A stretch of DNA of 64,000 nucleotides, from assembly GCF_024346755.1 (NCBI RefSeq), contig NZ_AP024861.1, forward strand, positions 2,976,001-3,040,000. Reading direction: 5' to 3'. This document shows, piece after piece, positions 17,944-26,677 of the stretch. Under the pieces are notes generated by a model, which worked only from the letters and a program-made list of their open reading frames with translations, did not search any database and had not been told where the DNA came from. The position numbers and the translations under genes are program-made. Source of the stretch: Vibrio aerogenes. Lineage in GTDB: Bacteria > Pseudomonadota > Gammaproteobacteria > Enterobacterales > Vibrionaceae. Positions within the stretch are counted from its first letter, which is position 1, and each line of letters starts with the position of its first letter.

Positions 17944-18438
17944 TTATAAATGAGCCATCTCATCCCACTCCTCATCACTGAGCAATTTGTTTAAATCAAC
18001 CAGAATAAGAAGCTTGCCATCTCTGTTACTTACACCCTGTATAAACTTGGCACTTTCATCAGTACCAACACTTGGTGTTGTATCTATCTCTGATGAACGC
18101 AGATATACAACTTCGGCAACACTGTCTACCAAAATACCAATCACCTGGTGCTCAGACTCGATAACAATAATTCTTGTGTTATCAGTAACTTCACCATCAA
18201 CCAATCCAAATCGTGAACGTGTATCAATCACAGTTACAACATTACCACGTAAGTTGATAATTCCTAACACATAGTCAGGTGCTCCAGGGACAGGTGCAAT
18301 TTCGGTATAGCGAAGTACTTCTCTGACCTGCATAACATTAATGCCGTAAGTTTCTTCCTCTAACTGGAACGTCACCCACTGAAGCACTTCGTCATTAGAC
18401 TGGTCTTTTTTCACTTCTACTTCATTTGTCTGAGACAT
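17944..18438 (-). CDS. cheW: Chemotaxis coupling protein CheW
   Basis: A 164-residue single CheW-domain protein. Conserved parts are VTFQLEEETYGINVMQVREVLRY (about residues 22-44), PGAPDYVLGIINLRGNVVTVIDTR and DSVAEVVYL. It links chemoreceptors to CheA in the cytoplasmic arrays. The N-terminus is a short polar extension. It follows parP by 38 bases in the same transcription unit. Confidence 0.95.
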   Translation of the reverse strand: MSQTNEVEVKKDQSNDEVLQWVTFQLEEETYGINVMQVREVLRYTEIAPVPGAPDYVLGIINLRGNVVTVIDTRSRFGLVDGEVTDNTRIIVIESEHQVIGILVDSVAEVVYLRSSEIDTTPSVGTDESAKFIQGVSNRDGKLLILVDLNKLLSDEEWDEMAHL

Positions 18439-18476
18439 ACCTTATCCTCTCTAAGTCGAATTCGACACCAACGTAT

Positions 18477-19610
18477 CTAATTATCGAGCGCTTTGACATC
18501 CAACCCGGCTTTCAGCATCTCGATTAATGCTTCAACATGGATTAAAGCACACATTCTTTCTTTTACCATACCAGCCAGCCAAGGGCGCTTTCCTGCTTTT
18601 TCACGCCACCGGACCTTCTCGCTATCGAGTAGTTCGGTTCCCTTCAGGTGATCGCAGGCCAATCCCCAGGAACTATCACCTAACATCACGATATACTGAT
18701 ATCCGGATTTGTAATTCTCATCGGTCAGTTTATCGGCCATTACCCAGCAAGCTGTATCGACAACATCAAGCTGATTATCCCGGTTTGTCTGTAACCCCAA
18801 ATACCACGGGGGCCGGCCAATGAGATGATTTAATGTTTCCAGTCGATGAATACCACCCAACTCATCTAAAGGAACGGCAAACATAACACCATTCACTTCA
18901 AAATATAATATTTGAAAGCGCTCTTTGCGCTCAATACTCTTCCAGTGGTTCGCCTTGCCTTCAGCCTGAGTTTCAATATCCTGTGATGTGTCCTGAGCTG
19001 TTTCGGTCTCGTTTTCCTGACGATAAGATATTTCTTGTTCTTGCTCTGTTTCAACAGCAGGTTCAGCATAAAATGACTCAGTTTTTATTTCTGGCTCAGC
19101 CACGATTGCTTCTGGTTGAGAGTCTGTTACCGTCTCTGTTACTTCTGAAATTTCTGTTTTAACTTCAACAACATCATCAGACTGAACACTAATATCCCAT
19201 TCCTGAATTTCTTCCACTGAAGGTGATAATGTTTCTTCAGCGACTTCAGCTAAAGCTGCAACAGTATTCTCACTCACCTGAATCTGTGATGCGATTTTAT
19301 CTGTATTTTTATCAAGTAACTCTTCTATATCTTCTATCTGATCTACAGGGTTTGTCGATTCCAGCTGATTTAACAACCGCTGAACATCTTCAAGATTCGG
19401 TAACGTGTAAGAATCGCCTGTTTCTGCAACATGTTCAGCGACACGCTGCTTCTGTAATTGTGGTACAACCTCTGTCTCTTTAGAAAGTTGTGAGGGTGAT
19501 TCTGGTTTTTTTTCTTGAACCAGCTCTAAATCACCACTCTCTTCATCCAGTAAAGCAGCGAAATAATCATCTAAAGCTTGTTCACTTGATAACACCATGT
19601 CACGACTCAT
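18477..19610 (-). CDS. parP: ParP, CheW-like chemotaxis array polar-tethering protein
   Basis: A 377-residue protein. The first ~225 residues are acidic, rich in Glu, Gln and Val and likely disordered, starting with a conserved SSEQALDDYFAALLDEE segment. The last ~145 form a CheW-like domain (LYFEVNGVMFAVPLDELGGIHRL onward), matching the array-integration domain of Vibrio ParP. V. cholerae ParP links CheA and receptors to ParC and keeps arrays at the pole. The start is ATG 19610. A TTG one codon earlier opens the frame but is less likely. It overlaps the parC end by 11 bases, so the two are translationally coupled. Confidence 0.9.
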   Translation of the reverse strand: MSRDMVLSSEQALDDYFAALLDEESGDLELVQEKKPESPSQLSKETEVVPQLQKQRVAEHVAETGDSYTLPNLEDVQRLLNQLESTNPVDQIEDIEELLDKNTDKIASQIQVSENTVAALAEVAEETLSPSVEEIQEWDISVQSDDVVEVKTEISEVTETVTDSQPEAIVAEPEIKTESFYAEPAVETEQEQEISYRQENETETAQDTSQDIETQAEGKANHWKSIERKERFQILYFEVNGVMFAVPLDELGGIHRLETLNHLIGRPPWYLGLQTNRDNQLDVVDTACWVMADKLTDENYKSGYQYIVMLGDSSWGLACDHLKGTELLDSEKVRWREKAGKRPWLAGMVKERMCALIHVEALIEMLKAGLDVKALDN

Positions 19611-20379
19611 CAATTGCTAACCTCTCCAAATAGATAAGCAACTGCTTATATGCAAATACTCCCCGACTCCCCTCAGCAAAATGAGAAGCAGGCAGACGTT
19701 TCAAACTCGCATCTCTGAATTTAGTATCAATGGGAACAGCGGAAGTCCAGACTCTTTCCGGGTAGTCTTTTTTTAATTGAGTCAGAGTCTGCAAAGATGC
19801 TTTCGTCCTCTTATCATACATTGTAGGAACGATAGTGACTCTGAATTCACTATGCCTGGACTTTTGCATGATAGCCAGTGTCCGGATCATACGTTCCAGA
19901 CCTTTCATTGCAAGAAACTCAGTTTGAACAGGAATCAGAATACGATCACTGGCAGCAATTGCATTCACCATCATGACCCCCAGGATTGGGGGACAGTCAA
20001 TTAAAACGTAATCATAAAGATCGTGAAGTTCAAATAGTGCTTTTTTTAAAATCAGCCCCATACCACTTCGGTTGCCCATAACGCGATCCAAGGTTGCCAA
20101 AGACATATGGGCAGGGATGATATCAATCCCTTCAATATCCGTTTTCATGACTAAAGGGCTGACTGAATCACGCGAGATTGTTGATAGCTGAAATAAATCA
20201 AAGAGACTATTCTTAACGCCATCTGAGTCATAACCAAGATAAGTAGTCAATGAAGCATGAGGATCAGTATCAACCAGCAAAACCCGCTTTCCCTGCTTAC
20301 AAAGCAAGCCGGCAAGTGTTATTGTCGTTGTTGTTTTACCCACACCACCTTTTTGGTTGGCGACACTCCAAACAATCAT
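19600..20379 (-). CDS. parC: ParC, ParA-like ATPase for polar chemotaxis arrays
   Basis: A 259-residue ParA/MinD-type ATPase with a deviant Walker A motif KGGVGKTT (residues 10-17), LLVDTDPHASLTTYLGYD (switch I/A' region) and the DCPPILG Walker B-like segment. Although related to chromosome partition Soj/ParA, it lies among che genes with no parB and directly upstream of parP. In V. cholerae this protein (ParC) recruits chemotaxis arrays to the old pole through HubP. It should not be called a chromosome-partition protein. It has a good AAGGA ribosome binding site. The gene symbol is shared with topoisomerase IV subunit A, which is unrelated. Confidence 0.9.
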   Translation of the reverse strand: MIVWSVANQKGGVGKTTTTITLAGLLCKQGKRVLLVDTDPHASLTTYLGYDSDGVKNSLFDLFQLSTISRDSVSPLVMKTDIEGIDIIPAHMSLATLDRVMGNRSGMGLILKKALFELHDLYDYVLIDCPPILGVMMVNAIAASDRILIPVQTEFLAMKGLERMIRTLAIMQKSRHSEFRVTIVPTMYDKRTKASLQTLTQLKKDYPERVWTSAVPIDTKFRDASLKRLPASHFAEGSRGVFAYKQLLIYLERLAIDES

Positions 20380-20388
20380 TGATATTCC

Positions 20389-21522
20389 TTATGAAAGCCC
20401 CACTTCAACCAATATGCGTTCTGCAATGCGATCAAGCGGTAAATCTTCAGATGAGATACCTGCTTTTGCAACTGCCTGAGGCATACCATAAACAACGCAC
20501 GTCTCTTCATCCTGAGCCCAGATCGTCGCTCCTTCCTTTTTCAGCATCCTGGCACCTTCACGCCCATCAGCCCCCATTCCGGTCAATATCATAGAAAGGA
20601 CTTTACTTCCGTAAATTTTAGCAGCAGAGCCAAATGTCACATCAACACATGGCTTATAATTCATCCTGTCGCCACCATCGATAATCCGGATTTTTGCACT
20701 GCCAGGACGACCTTCGATCATCATCTGTTTACCGCCAGGTGCAAGGTATGCAACTCCCGCCCGCAGAATGTCACCATCCTCAGCTTCTTTCACAGTAATC
20801 TGGCATAAAGAGTTTAACCGGCTTGCAAATGCAGAGGTAAATGTAGCAGGCATGTGCTGGATAAGTAACACGGGATGAGGATAAGCCGCTGGGAGCTTAA
20901 CTAATATTTTTTGCAAAGCTACAGGCCCGCCCGTTGAAGTACCAATCGCAGTAAGTTGATATTTTTTACCTGTAGGCTTAAAACGGACCGCCTGTGTTGT
21001 TGACGGCCGGGTGATTGACTGTAAACTTTTACGGTTCTCTGGCCGGGAAGGCGCAGCGGTCGACCGGGTTGTTCGCCCCGCGGCCGGAGCAGCAGGAGAT
21101 GAAAAAGAGCGTCTGAGCAGAGATTTCTTCTTAGAAATCTCAATCACACGTTGCTGCAAAAGCGACACAGCTTCATCACGGTTACGGGCAATATCTTCAA
21201 ACTTTTTCGGCAAAAAGTCCATTGCACCAGCATCTAATGCATCTAATGTCGCTTTGGCGCCATCATGAGTCAAGGAGGAAAACATCAAGATCGGCACGGG
21301 GTTTTCAGCCATAATTTCTTTCACGGCTGAAATACCATCCATCACTGGCATCTCAACATCCATCGTAATCACGTCAGGCTTTAATGTTCTGGCTTTATCA
21401 ACGGCTTCTTTACCATTAACAGCGACATCAATCACTTCTAAACGCGATTCTGAATTAATGATTTCACTAACACGACGTCTGAAAAAACTGGAGTCATCAA
21501 CCACTAATACTTTAATCGCCAT
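20389..21522 (-). CDS. cheB: Chemotaxis protein-glutamate methylesterase CheB
   Basis: A 377-residue two-domain protein. The receiver domain has DD at 9-10 and phospho-acceptor Asp55 in [10 protein letters not shown] linker follows (about 130-185, rich in Arg, Ser and Pro). The methylesterase domain has the catalytic Ser in [11 protein letters not shown], the His in IQHMPATFT and the Asp in [11 protein letters not shown]. It demethylates and deamidates chemoreceptors when phosphorylated by CheA. It lies between cheA (27 bases upstream) and parC (9 bases downstream). Confidence 0.96.
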   Translation of the reverse strand: MAIKVLVVDDSSFFRRRVSEIINSESRLEVIDVAVNGKEAVDKARTLKPDVITMDVEMPVMDGISAVKEIMAENPVPILMFSSLTHDGAKATLDALDAGAMDFLPKKFEDIARNRDEAVSLLQQRVIEISKKKSLLRRSFSSPAAPAAGRTTRSTAAPSRPENRKSLQSITRPSTTQAVRFKPTGKKYQLTAIGTSTGGPVALQKILVKLPAAYPHPVLLIQHMPATFTSAFASRLNSLCQITVKEAEDGDILRAGVAYLAPGGKQMMIEGRPGSAKIRIIDGGDRMNYKPCVDVTFGSAAKIYGSKVLSMILTGMGADGREGARMLKKEGATIWAQDEETCVVYGMPQAVAKAGISSEDLPLDRIAERILVEVGLS

Positions 21523-21549
21523 ATTTTCCCTTTTGATTTATAAGAATGA

Positions 21550-23835
21550 TCAGATTCGAGATGCTGCTGCATAGTTCTTCAATAAGTCAGGCACATCTAA
21601 TATCAATGCAATATGGCCGTCACTTGTAATTGTTGCTCCAGCCATCCCGGGAGTTCCCTGTAACAGATTATCCAGAGGTTTAATAACAACTTCCTCCTGA
21701 CCAATTAATGTATCAACGACAAAACCAACTCTCTGACTTCCTATTTGAACAATCACAACATGTCCATGACCTTTACCACGCTCAACAGACTGATGTGGTG
21801 CAAGCCAGTTTTGTAAATAAAAGAGTGGGATTGATTTTTCTCTGACAATAATTGTCAACTGCCCGTCAACAACGTTCGTACGGCTCAGATCTAAATGGAA
21901 AATCTCATTCACACTTGCAAGTGGCAAAGCAAAAGGACTACCAGCCACACCAACCATCAAGGTCGGCAAAATCGCAAGTGTTAATGGTACTTTTATGGCA
22001 ATTCTGGTTCCTTTTCCAATTTCAGAATCAATATCTATGGAACCATTTAAAGTGTTGATGGCTGTTTTTACAACATCCATCCCAACACCCCGTCCTGAGA
22101 TATCAGAAATCTGCTCTTTACTGGAGAATCCCGGCATAAAGATCAGGTTGAAACATTCTTTATTCGACAAGCGGGATGCTGCGTCTTCATCCATTAAGCC
22201 ACGCTTAACCGCAATGCCTCTCAATTTATCCGGATTCATTCCTGCACCATCATCGATAATGCAAAGTTCGATATGATCACCTTCCTGTGATGCGGACAAA
22301 ATGACTTTACCGGTCCGGGGTTTGCCATTTTTTTCCCGTACATCAGGCATTTCGACACCGTGGTCAACCGAGTTTCGGACCAAGTGAATCAGTGGATCTG
22401 CAAGCGCTTCAACCAGATTTTTATCTAAATCGGTATCTTCTCCCCGCATTTCCAGATTAATCTCTTTTTTCAGGCTACGAGCCAAATCACGAACAACCCG
22501 TGGGAAACGGCCAAATACTTTCTTAATTGGCTGCATCCGGGTCTTCATCACAGCCCCTTGTAGATCGGCAGTTACAACATCCAGATTTGCAACTGCTTTG
22601 GACATTTCTTCATCATTGCTATTGAGTCCAAGGCTTAACAGCCGGTTTCTCACCAGAACCAGCTCACCGACCATATTCATGATAATATCCAGCGTAGAGG
22701 TATCAACCCGAACCGTTGCCTCTGTTTGCTGAGCTTTTTTCACAGCAACTTCTTTCGATTCTTTAGTTGCTACAGCGGTCTTCTTCGCCGCTGGTGCTGC
22801 TGGCTTAGGAGCAGCTGGCGCTGCGGCTGGTTTACTCTCAGGCTTAGCTGTTGGCTGGTTAGAAGGTGCAGGAGCTTTAACATCGGCTTTAGGGTTTTCA
22901 GAAACTGGCTTAACCGCCATTTCAAGCTCTTCGGCAGAAGGACCACTCCCCTGACCATGTAATTCATCTAATAACTTTTCAAATTCATCATCAGTCATTA
23001 GATCACTATCACCCTGACCAGCAGATGCTGATGCGGCGTCATTTTTCTTCGGTGTCTGAGGAGAAGAGTCTGATTTTTGCTCAGCTGATTTTTGCTCTGT
23101 ATGTGCAGATGGACCATGTCCTCTTCCATGTAATTCATCGAGTAGCTGTTCAAACTCATCATCAGTAATGTCATCACCACTAACATGACTGTTTTTTTCG
23201 GCAGATGGTGCCGGTGAAGCACTTTCTGCTTCTTCATGAGCTCCGGGCGCAGAACCCTTACCATGAAGCTCATCTAATAACTGTTCAAACTCATCCTGAG
23301 TAATTTCATCAATAGATCCAGCATCGACACTAGCAGAAGGCGCTTTATCAGATTCTTCAGATACAGAAGATTCTGCTACGACTGGCTCTGGTTCCTCAAC
23401 GGCTGGAGGGGGAGGGACTTCTTCAGTAACAGCTTCATCTTCGGAAGCTGGTTGAGAAAGGCGGTGTAATTCTTCTAATAAATCAGGTTCAGCAGGATTA
23501 AGCGGTTCTCTGTTTTGCACTGAAGCAAACTGATCATTTACCGTATCAAGAGCCCGGAGCATTGTATCCATCAAATCTGCGGAAACACTTCGCTGACCGT
23601 TACGTAATATGTCAAATACGTTTTCAGCACCGTGACACGTCTCAACCAGCTCGGTGAGAGACAAAAATCCGGCACCACCTTTGACAGTATGAAAACCACG
23701 AAAAATTGCGTTTAATAGGTCGTTATCTTCGGGGTTATTTTCAAGTTCAACTAACTGCTCGGAAAGTAACTCTAAAATCTCTCCCGCTTCAACCAGGAAA
23801 TCCTGCAAAATATCTTCGTCTAAATCGTAGCTCAT
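21550..23835 (-). CDS. cheA: Chemotaxis histidine kinase CheA with three LID-like repeats
   Basis: A 761-residue kinase. P1 (Hpt) carries His49 in FHTVKGGAGF. P3 dimerisation starts about 372. The P4 kinase has the N-box LVRNSVDHG and the G-boxes DDGAGM and GRGVGMDVV. P5 is CheW-like at the C-terminus. Between P1 and P3 lies an acidic, Ala/Pro/Lys-rich stretch in which a 13-residue motif (DEFEQLLDELHG core) occurs three times, near residues 181-192, 226-237 and 283-294. I take this as the localisation (LID) element that in V. cholerae CheA binds ParP. No ordinary P2 fold is obvious there. CheA phosphorylates CheY and CheB. Confidence 0.95.
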   Translation of the reverse strand: MSYDLDEDILQDFLVEAGEILELLSEQLVELENNPEDNDLLNAIFRGFHTVKGGAGFLSLTELVETCHGAENVFDILRNGQRSVSADLMDTMLRALDTVNDQFASVQNREPLNPAEPDLLEELHRLSQPASEDEAVTEEVPPPPAVEEPEPVVAESSVSEESDKAPSASVDAGSIDEITQDEFEQLLDELHGKGSAPGAHEEAESASPAPSAEKNSHVSGDDITDDEFEQLLDELHGRGHGPSAHTEQKSAEQKSDSSPQTPKKNDAASASAGQGDSDLMTDDEFEKLLDELHGQGSGPSAEELEMAVKPVSENPKADVKAPAPSNQPTAKPESKPAAAPAAPKPAAPAAKKTAVATKESKEVAVKKAQQTEATVRVDTSTLDIIMNMVGELVLVRNRLLSLGLNSNDEEMSKAVANLDVVTADLQGAVMKTRMQPIKKVFGRFPRVVRDLARSLKKEINLEMRGEDTDLDKNLVEALADPLIHLVRNSVDHGVEMPDVREKNGKPRTGKVILSASQEGDHIELCIIDDGAGMNPDKLRGIAVKRGLMDEDAASRLSNKECFNLIFMPGFSSKEQISDISGRGVGMDVVKTAINTLNGSIDIDSEIGKGTRIAIKVPLTLAILPTLMVGVAGSPFALPLASVNEIFHLDLSRTNVVDGQLTIIVREKSIPLFYLQNWLAPHQSVERGKGHGHVVIVQIGSQRVGFVVDTLIGQEEVVIKPLDNLLQGTPGMAGATITSDGHIALILDVPDLLKNYAAASRI

Positions 23836-23844
23836 ACGGTACCC

Positions 23845-24570
23845 CTAAAAACCAAGACTTGATAATAAGTCATCCACTTCATCCTGAGATGCAACGGCAT
23901 CTTCACGCTCATGAGGGTTCATGATTGGCCCTTCTGGTTCAGAAGGGTGATGACTTTTATCTATTTGTTGTTCTTGTTGGTTTGCTGTGCCAAATACAGT
24001 CAGAATTTCAACTAATCGCTGCTCAACCTCATTGACCAATTCAATGACGCGCCGGATGATTTGCCCCGTTAAATCCTGAAAATCCTGAGCCATTAATATT
24101 TCCATTAATTCGCTACGAAGTTCAGTACTATCACCCTCAATCTGACTTAATATATCGTCAATCCGATGACACAGAGCTTTAAATTCGGCTAACTCAACAT
24201 GCCCATGCATGAGTTCATTCCATTGAGGACGGACGTACAACAGGCTTTGATGTAATTTATCTGCAATAGGCATACACCTGTCTACAGAATCCATCGTTTT
24301 ATTAGCCGCGGTCTCTGTTTTAGAGATCACATAGGCCAGACGATCTTTTGCATCAGGAATTTCATCTTTAGCGATTTCACCAATCCGAACATCCAGAGTG
24401 AACTCTTTCAGTGATTCATGTAGTTCTCTCGTCAAACTTCCAATTTGTTGAAAAATTTGATGTTCAGCAGCACCAGATTGATAAATATCAATTAGCAACG
24501 AATTCGCATCATCTTGCTGTTCATTTTCGAGAAACTGCACGAGTTTCCGGGCTTGTTCTAATGAAATCAT
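23845..24570 (-). CDS. cheZ: CheY-P phosphatase CheZ
   Basis: A 241-residue helical protein. The catalytic Gln lies in EILMAQDFQDLTGQIIRR, the CheZ signature, and the C-terminal QDEVDDLLSSLGF tail is the typical CheY-binding helix. It removes phosphate from CheY. I start it at ATG 24570 (MISLEQA). The frame is open to a GTG at 24591, but the GGAAGG there is better read as part of the leader. It ends 9 bases before cheA. Confidence 0.93.
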   Translation of the reverse strand: MISLEQARKLVQFLENEQQDDANSLLIDIYQSGAAEHQIFQQIGSLTRELHESLKEFTLDVRIGEIAKDEIPDAKDRLAYVISKTETAANKTMDSVDRCMPIADKLHQSLLYVRPQWNELMHGHVELAEFKALCHRIDDILSQIEGDSTELRSELMEILMAQDFQDLTGQIIRRVIELVNEVEQRLVEILTVFGTANQQEQQIDKSHHPSEPEGPIMNPHEREDAVASQDEVDDLLSSLGF

Positions 24571-24635
24571 TTTGAATGAGCCGCCTTCCACAAGTTGAAA
24601 AATTTAATGCCTGTGTCCCAAGAGAAATTCTAAAC

Positions 24636-25016
24636 TCATAAACGCTCAAAAATTTTATCTAACTTTTCTTTGAGCGTTGCTGCTGTAAATGGTTTTACGA
24701 TGTAACCATTCACGCCCGCTTGGGCAGCTTCAATAATTTGTTCTCTTTTTGCTTCAGCGGTAATCATTAAAACCGGCAAGTGTTTTAATTCATCATCAGC
24801 ACGAATGTTTTTTAATAAATCGATTCCCTGCATTCCTGGCATATTCCAGTCAGTCACAACGAACTCAAAATCACCCTTCTTTAGCATAGGCAACGCCGTG
24901 AGACCATCATCCACTTCCTGAGTATTATTAAAACCCAAGTCACGGAGTAGGTTCTTTACTATCCGACGCATTGTTGAAAAATCATCAACAATCAAAATTT
25001 TCATGTTTTTATTCAA
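24636..25016 (-). CDS. cheY: Chemotaxis response regulator CheY
   Basis: A single receiver domain nearly identical to V. cholerae CheY3, the one that controls the flagellar motor. It has the DD acidic pair in [12 protein letters not shown], the phospho-acceptor Asp in [12 protein letters not shown], Thr in MITAEA and Lys in YIVKPF. Start choice is unclear. GGAGG precedes TTG 25016 by 5 bases, which I use (126 aa). ATG 25004 is 12 bases downstream, and a GTG at 25028 gives the longer form annotated in V. cholerae but lacks a ribosome binding site. It is located between fliA and cheZ. Confidence 0.94.
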   Translation of the reverse strand: MNKNMKILIVDDFSTMRRIVKNLLRDLGFNNTQEVDDGLTALPMLKKGDFEFVVTDWNMPGMQGIDLLKNIRADDELKHLPVLMITAEAKREQIIEAAQAGVNGYIVKPFTAATLKEKLDKIFERL

Positions 25017-25049
25017 AATTGCCTCCACTGAGTATGAGAATCAGTGATA

Positions 25050-25784
25050 TTAATCATTTTGTGTCCAAGAACGAAGTTTTGTCCTTAAACGCTGCATCGT
25101 CTGGCTCAATATTTGGCTTACGCGAGATTCACTTACACCAAGTACTTCACCGATTTCCTTTAAGTTTAGCTCTTCATCATAATAGAGCGAAAGTACCAAA
25201 GCTTCACGTTCAGGAAGCGATTTTATTGACTCAATTAATGCTTTACGAAATAACTCGTCAGCAACACCTTTAAATGGTGAACTATCACCGTCAACATCAA
25301 AAGGGGATATAACATCCTCTGATACGCCTAAATCCTCGATCCCAATGATACGTGAACAATTAATATCAGTGATAATGCTATGGTATTGATCTAACGACAT
25401 TCCTAAAAAATTAGCAACCTCAGAATCCGTTGGATCCCGATTTAATTCACCTTCAAGTGTTGAAATTGCCTGACTGATCTCACGATTATGCTTGTGTACC
25501 GACCTCGGAACCCAATCTCCGCGACGAATATCATCAAGCATTGCACCCCGAATACGAATTCCGGCATAGGTCTCAAAACTGGCACCTTTGCTTCCATCAT
25601 AGTTTTTTTGAGCTTCAAGCAGACCAATCATGCCAGCCTGAATTAAGTCTTCAACCTGTACACTAGGCGGTAAACGTCCAATCAAATGATGTGCAATGCG
25701 CTTCACCAACTCAGAATATTTTTCCAAAAAAACCTGTTGGCTGCTGATGTTTCCATATTGATTGTAAGTTAACGCCTTATTCAC
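25050..25784 (-). CDS. fliA: RNA polymerase sigma factor for flagellar operon FliA (sigma28)
   Basis: A 244-residue sigma28. Region 2 includes VEDLIQAGMIGLLEA and FETYAGIRIRGAMLDDIRRGDWVPRSV. Region 3 has EVANFLGMSLDQYHS. Region 4 has ALVLSLYYDEELNLKEIGEVLGVSESRVSQ. It directs transcription of late flagellar and chemotaxis genes and is held back by FlgM until the hook is complete. Its start overlaps the end of flhG by 8 bases, suggesting coupled translation. Confidence 0.96.
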   Translation of the reverse strand: MNKALTYNQYGNISSQQVFLEKYSELVKRIAHHLIGRLPPSVQVEDLIQAGMIGLLEAQKNYDGSKGASFETYAGIRIRGAMLDDIRRGDWVPRSVHKHNREISQAISTLEGELNRDPTDSEVANFLGMSLDQYHSIITDINCSRIIGIEDLGVSEDVISPFDVDGDSSPFKGVADELFRKALIESIKSLPEREALVLSLYYDEELNLKEIGEVLGVSESRVSQILSQTMQRLRTKLRSWTQND

Positions 25785-26664
25785 TAAATGGTTCCCCGAC
25801 TATTTCTGTACGATTAAGCAAGCGCTCTACAAAAAATTCCAAATGGCCACTCGGTGTTCGTGGTATGGGCCATGTTAACGCTTTATTTGCTAAAGAGCTA
25901 ATAGCAAGCGAAGCGGGTGAACGTGGAAATGCATCCACAACAATTTTTTGTTTTTTAACTGACTGTCGTACATTATCGTCTAAAGGAATGCAAGCGACGA
26001 GTTCTATGCTTACATTAAGAAAACGCTCTGTGACCAAAGTCAACTTAGCAAATAATTCACGGCCTTCACGGTAACTGCGAACCATGTTAGCAACGACTTT
26101 AAATCTTTGTACCTGATGTTCTCTGCTTAATAATTTTATCAATGCATATGCATCTGTAATTGATGTTGGTTCATCACATACAACCACAACAACATCCTGA
26201 GCTGCCCTTGCAAAACTGACCACCATATCTGAAATGCCGGCAGCCGTATCAATCAAAAGGACATCCATCTCTTCTTCCAGGCTGCCAAAGGCCCTGATTA
26301 AACCAACATGCTGCGCATGAGATAGTTCAACCATGGACTGAGTGCCGGAAGTCGCAGGAATAATTTTTATACCAAGAGGTCCATCCGTAATTGCATCCTG
26401 AAGTTCACATTCTCCGGCCAGCACATGTCCCAGATTCTTTTTAGGTCGGATACCCAACATGACATCCACATTAGCAAGGCCCAAATCAGCATCAAGCACC
26501 ATCACTTTTTTGCCCTGACGTGCCATACTCATTGCCATTCCTAATGTGACATTAGTTTTGCCAACGCCTCCTTTACCGCCCGTCACAGCAATAACTTTCG
26601 TAAGTGTCGGCTCATTTAAGCGACGCAGGCCGCTTGCTTGGTCGTAAATCATCTTATTTGTCAT
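25777..26664 (-). CDS. flhG: Flagellar number regulator FlhG (FleN), MinD-like ATPase
   Basis: A 295-residue ParA/MinD-family ATPase with the deviant Walker A GGKGGVGKT (29-37), DADLGLANVD and IDTAAGIS. The N-terminal DQASGLRRL (8-16) is the motif that activates the FlhF GTPase. FlhG limits polar flagella to one and restrains the master regulator. I use ATG 26664. The frame runs open to 26718, but the upstream 18 residues overlap flhF and differ from the family. It follows flhF by 13 bases. Confidence 0.95.
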   Translation of the reverse strand: MTNKMIYDQASGLRRLNEPTLTKVIAVTGGKGGVGKTNVTLGMAMSMARQGKKVMVLDADLGLANVDVMLGIRPKKNLGHVLAGECELQDAITDGPLGIKIIPATSGTQSMVELSHAQHVGLIRAFGSLEEEMDVLLIDTAAGISDMVVSFARAAQDVVVVVCDEPTSITDAYALIKLLSREHQVQRFKVVANMVRSYREGRELFAKLTLVTERFLNVSIELVACIPLDDNVRQSVKKQKIVVDAFPRSPASLAISSLANKALTWPIPRTPSGHLEFFVERLLNRTEIVGEPFSE

Positions 26665-26677
26665 ATCCACTCGCCGC

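Noticed and set aside
19600..20379. Chromosome partition protein Soj/ParA
   Set aside because: No parB nearby; position between cheB and parP identifies the chemotaxis ParC.
20250..20594. 114-codon plus-strand frame across parC/cheB
   Set aside because: Antisense shadow of coding sequence; no start signal.
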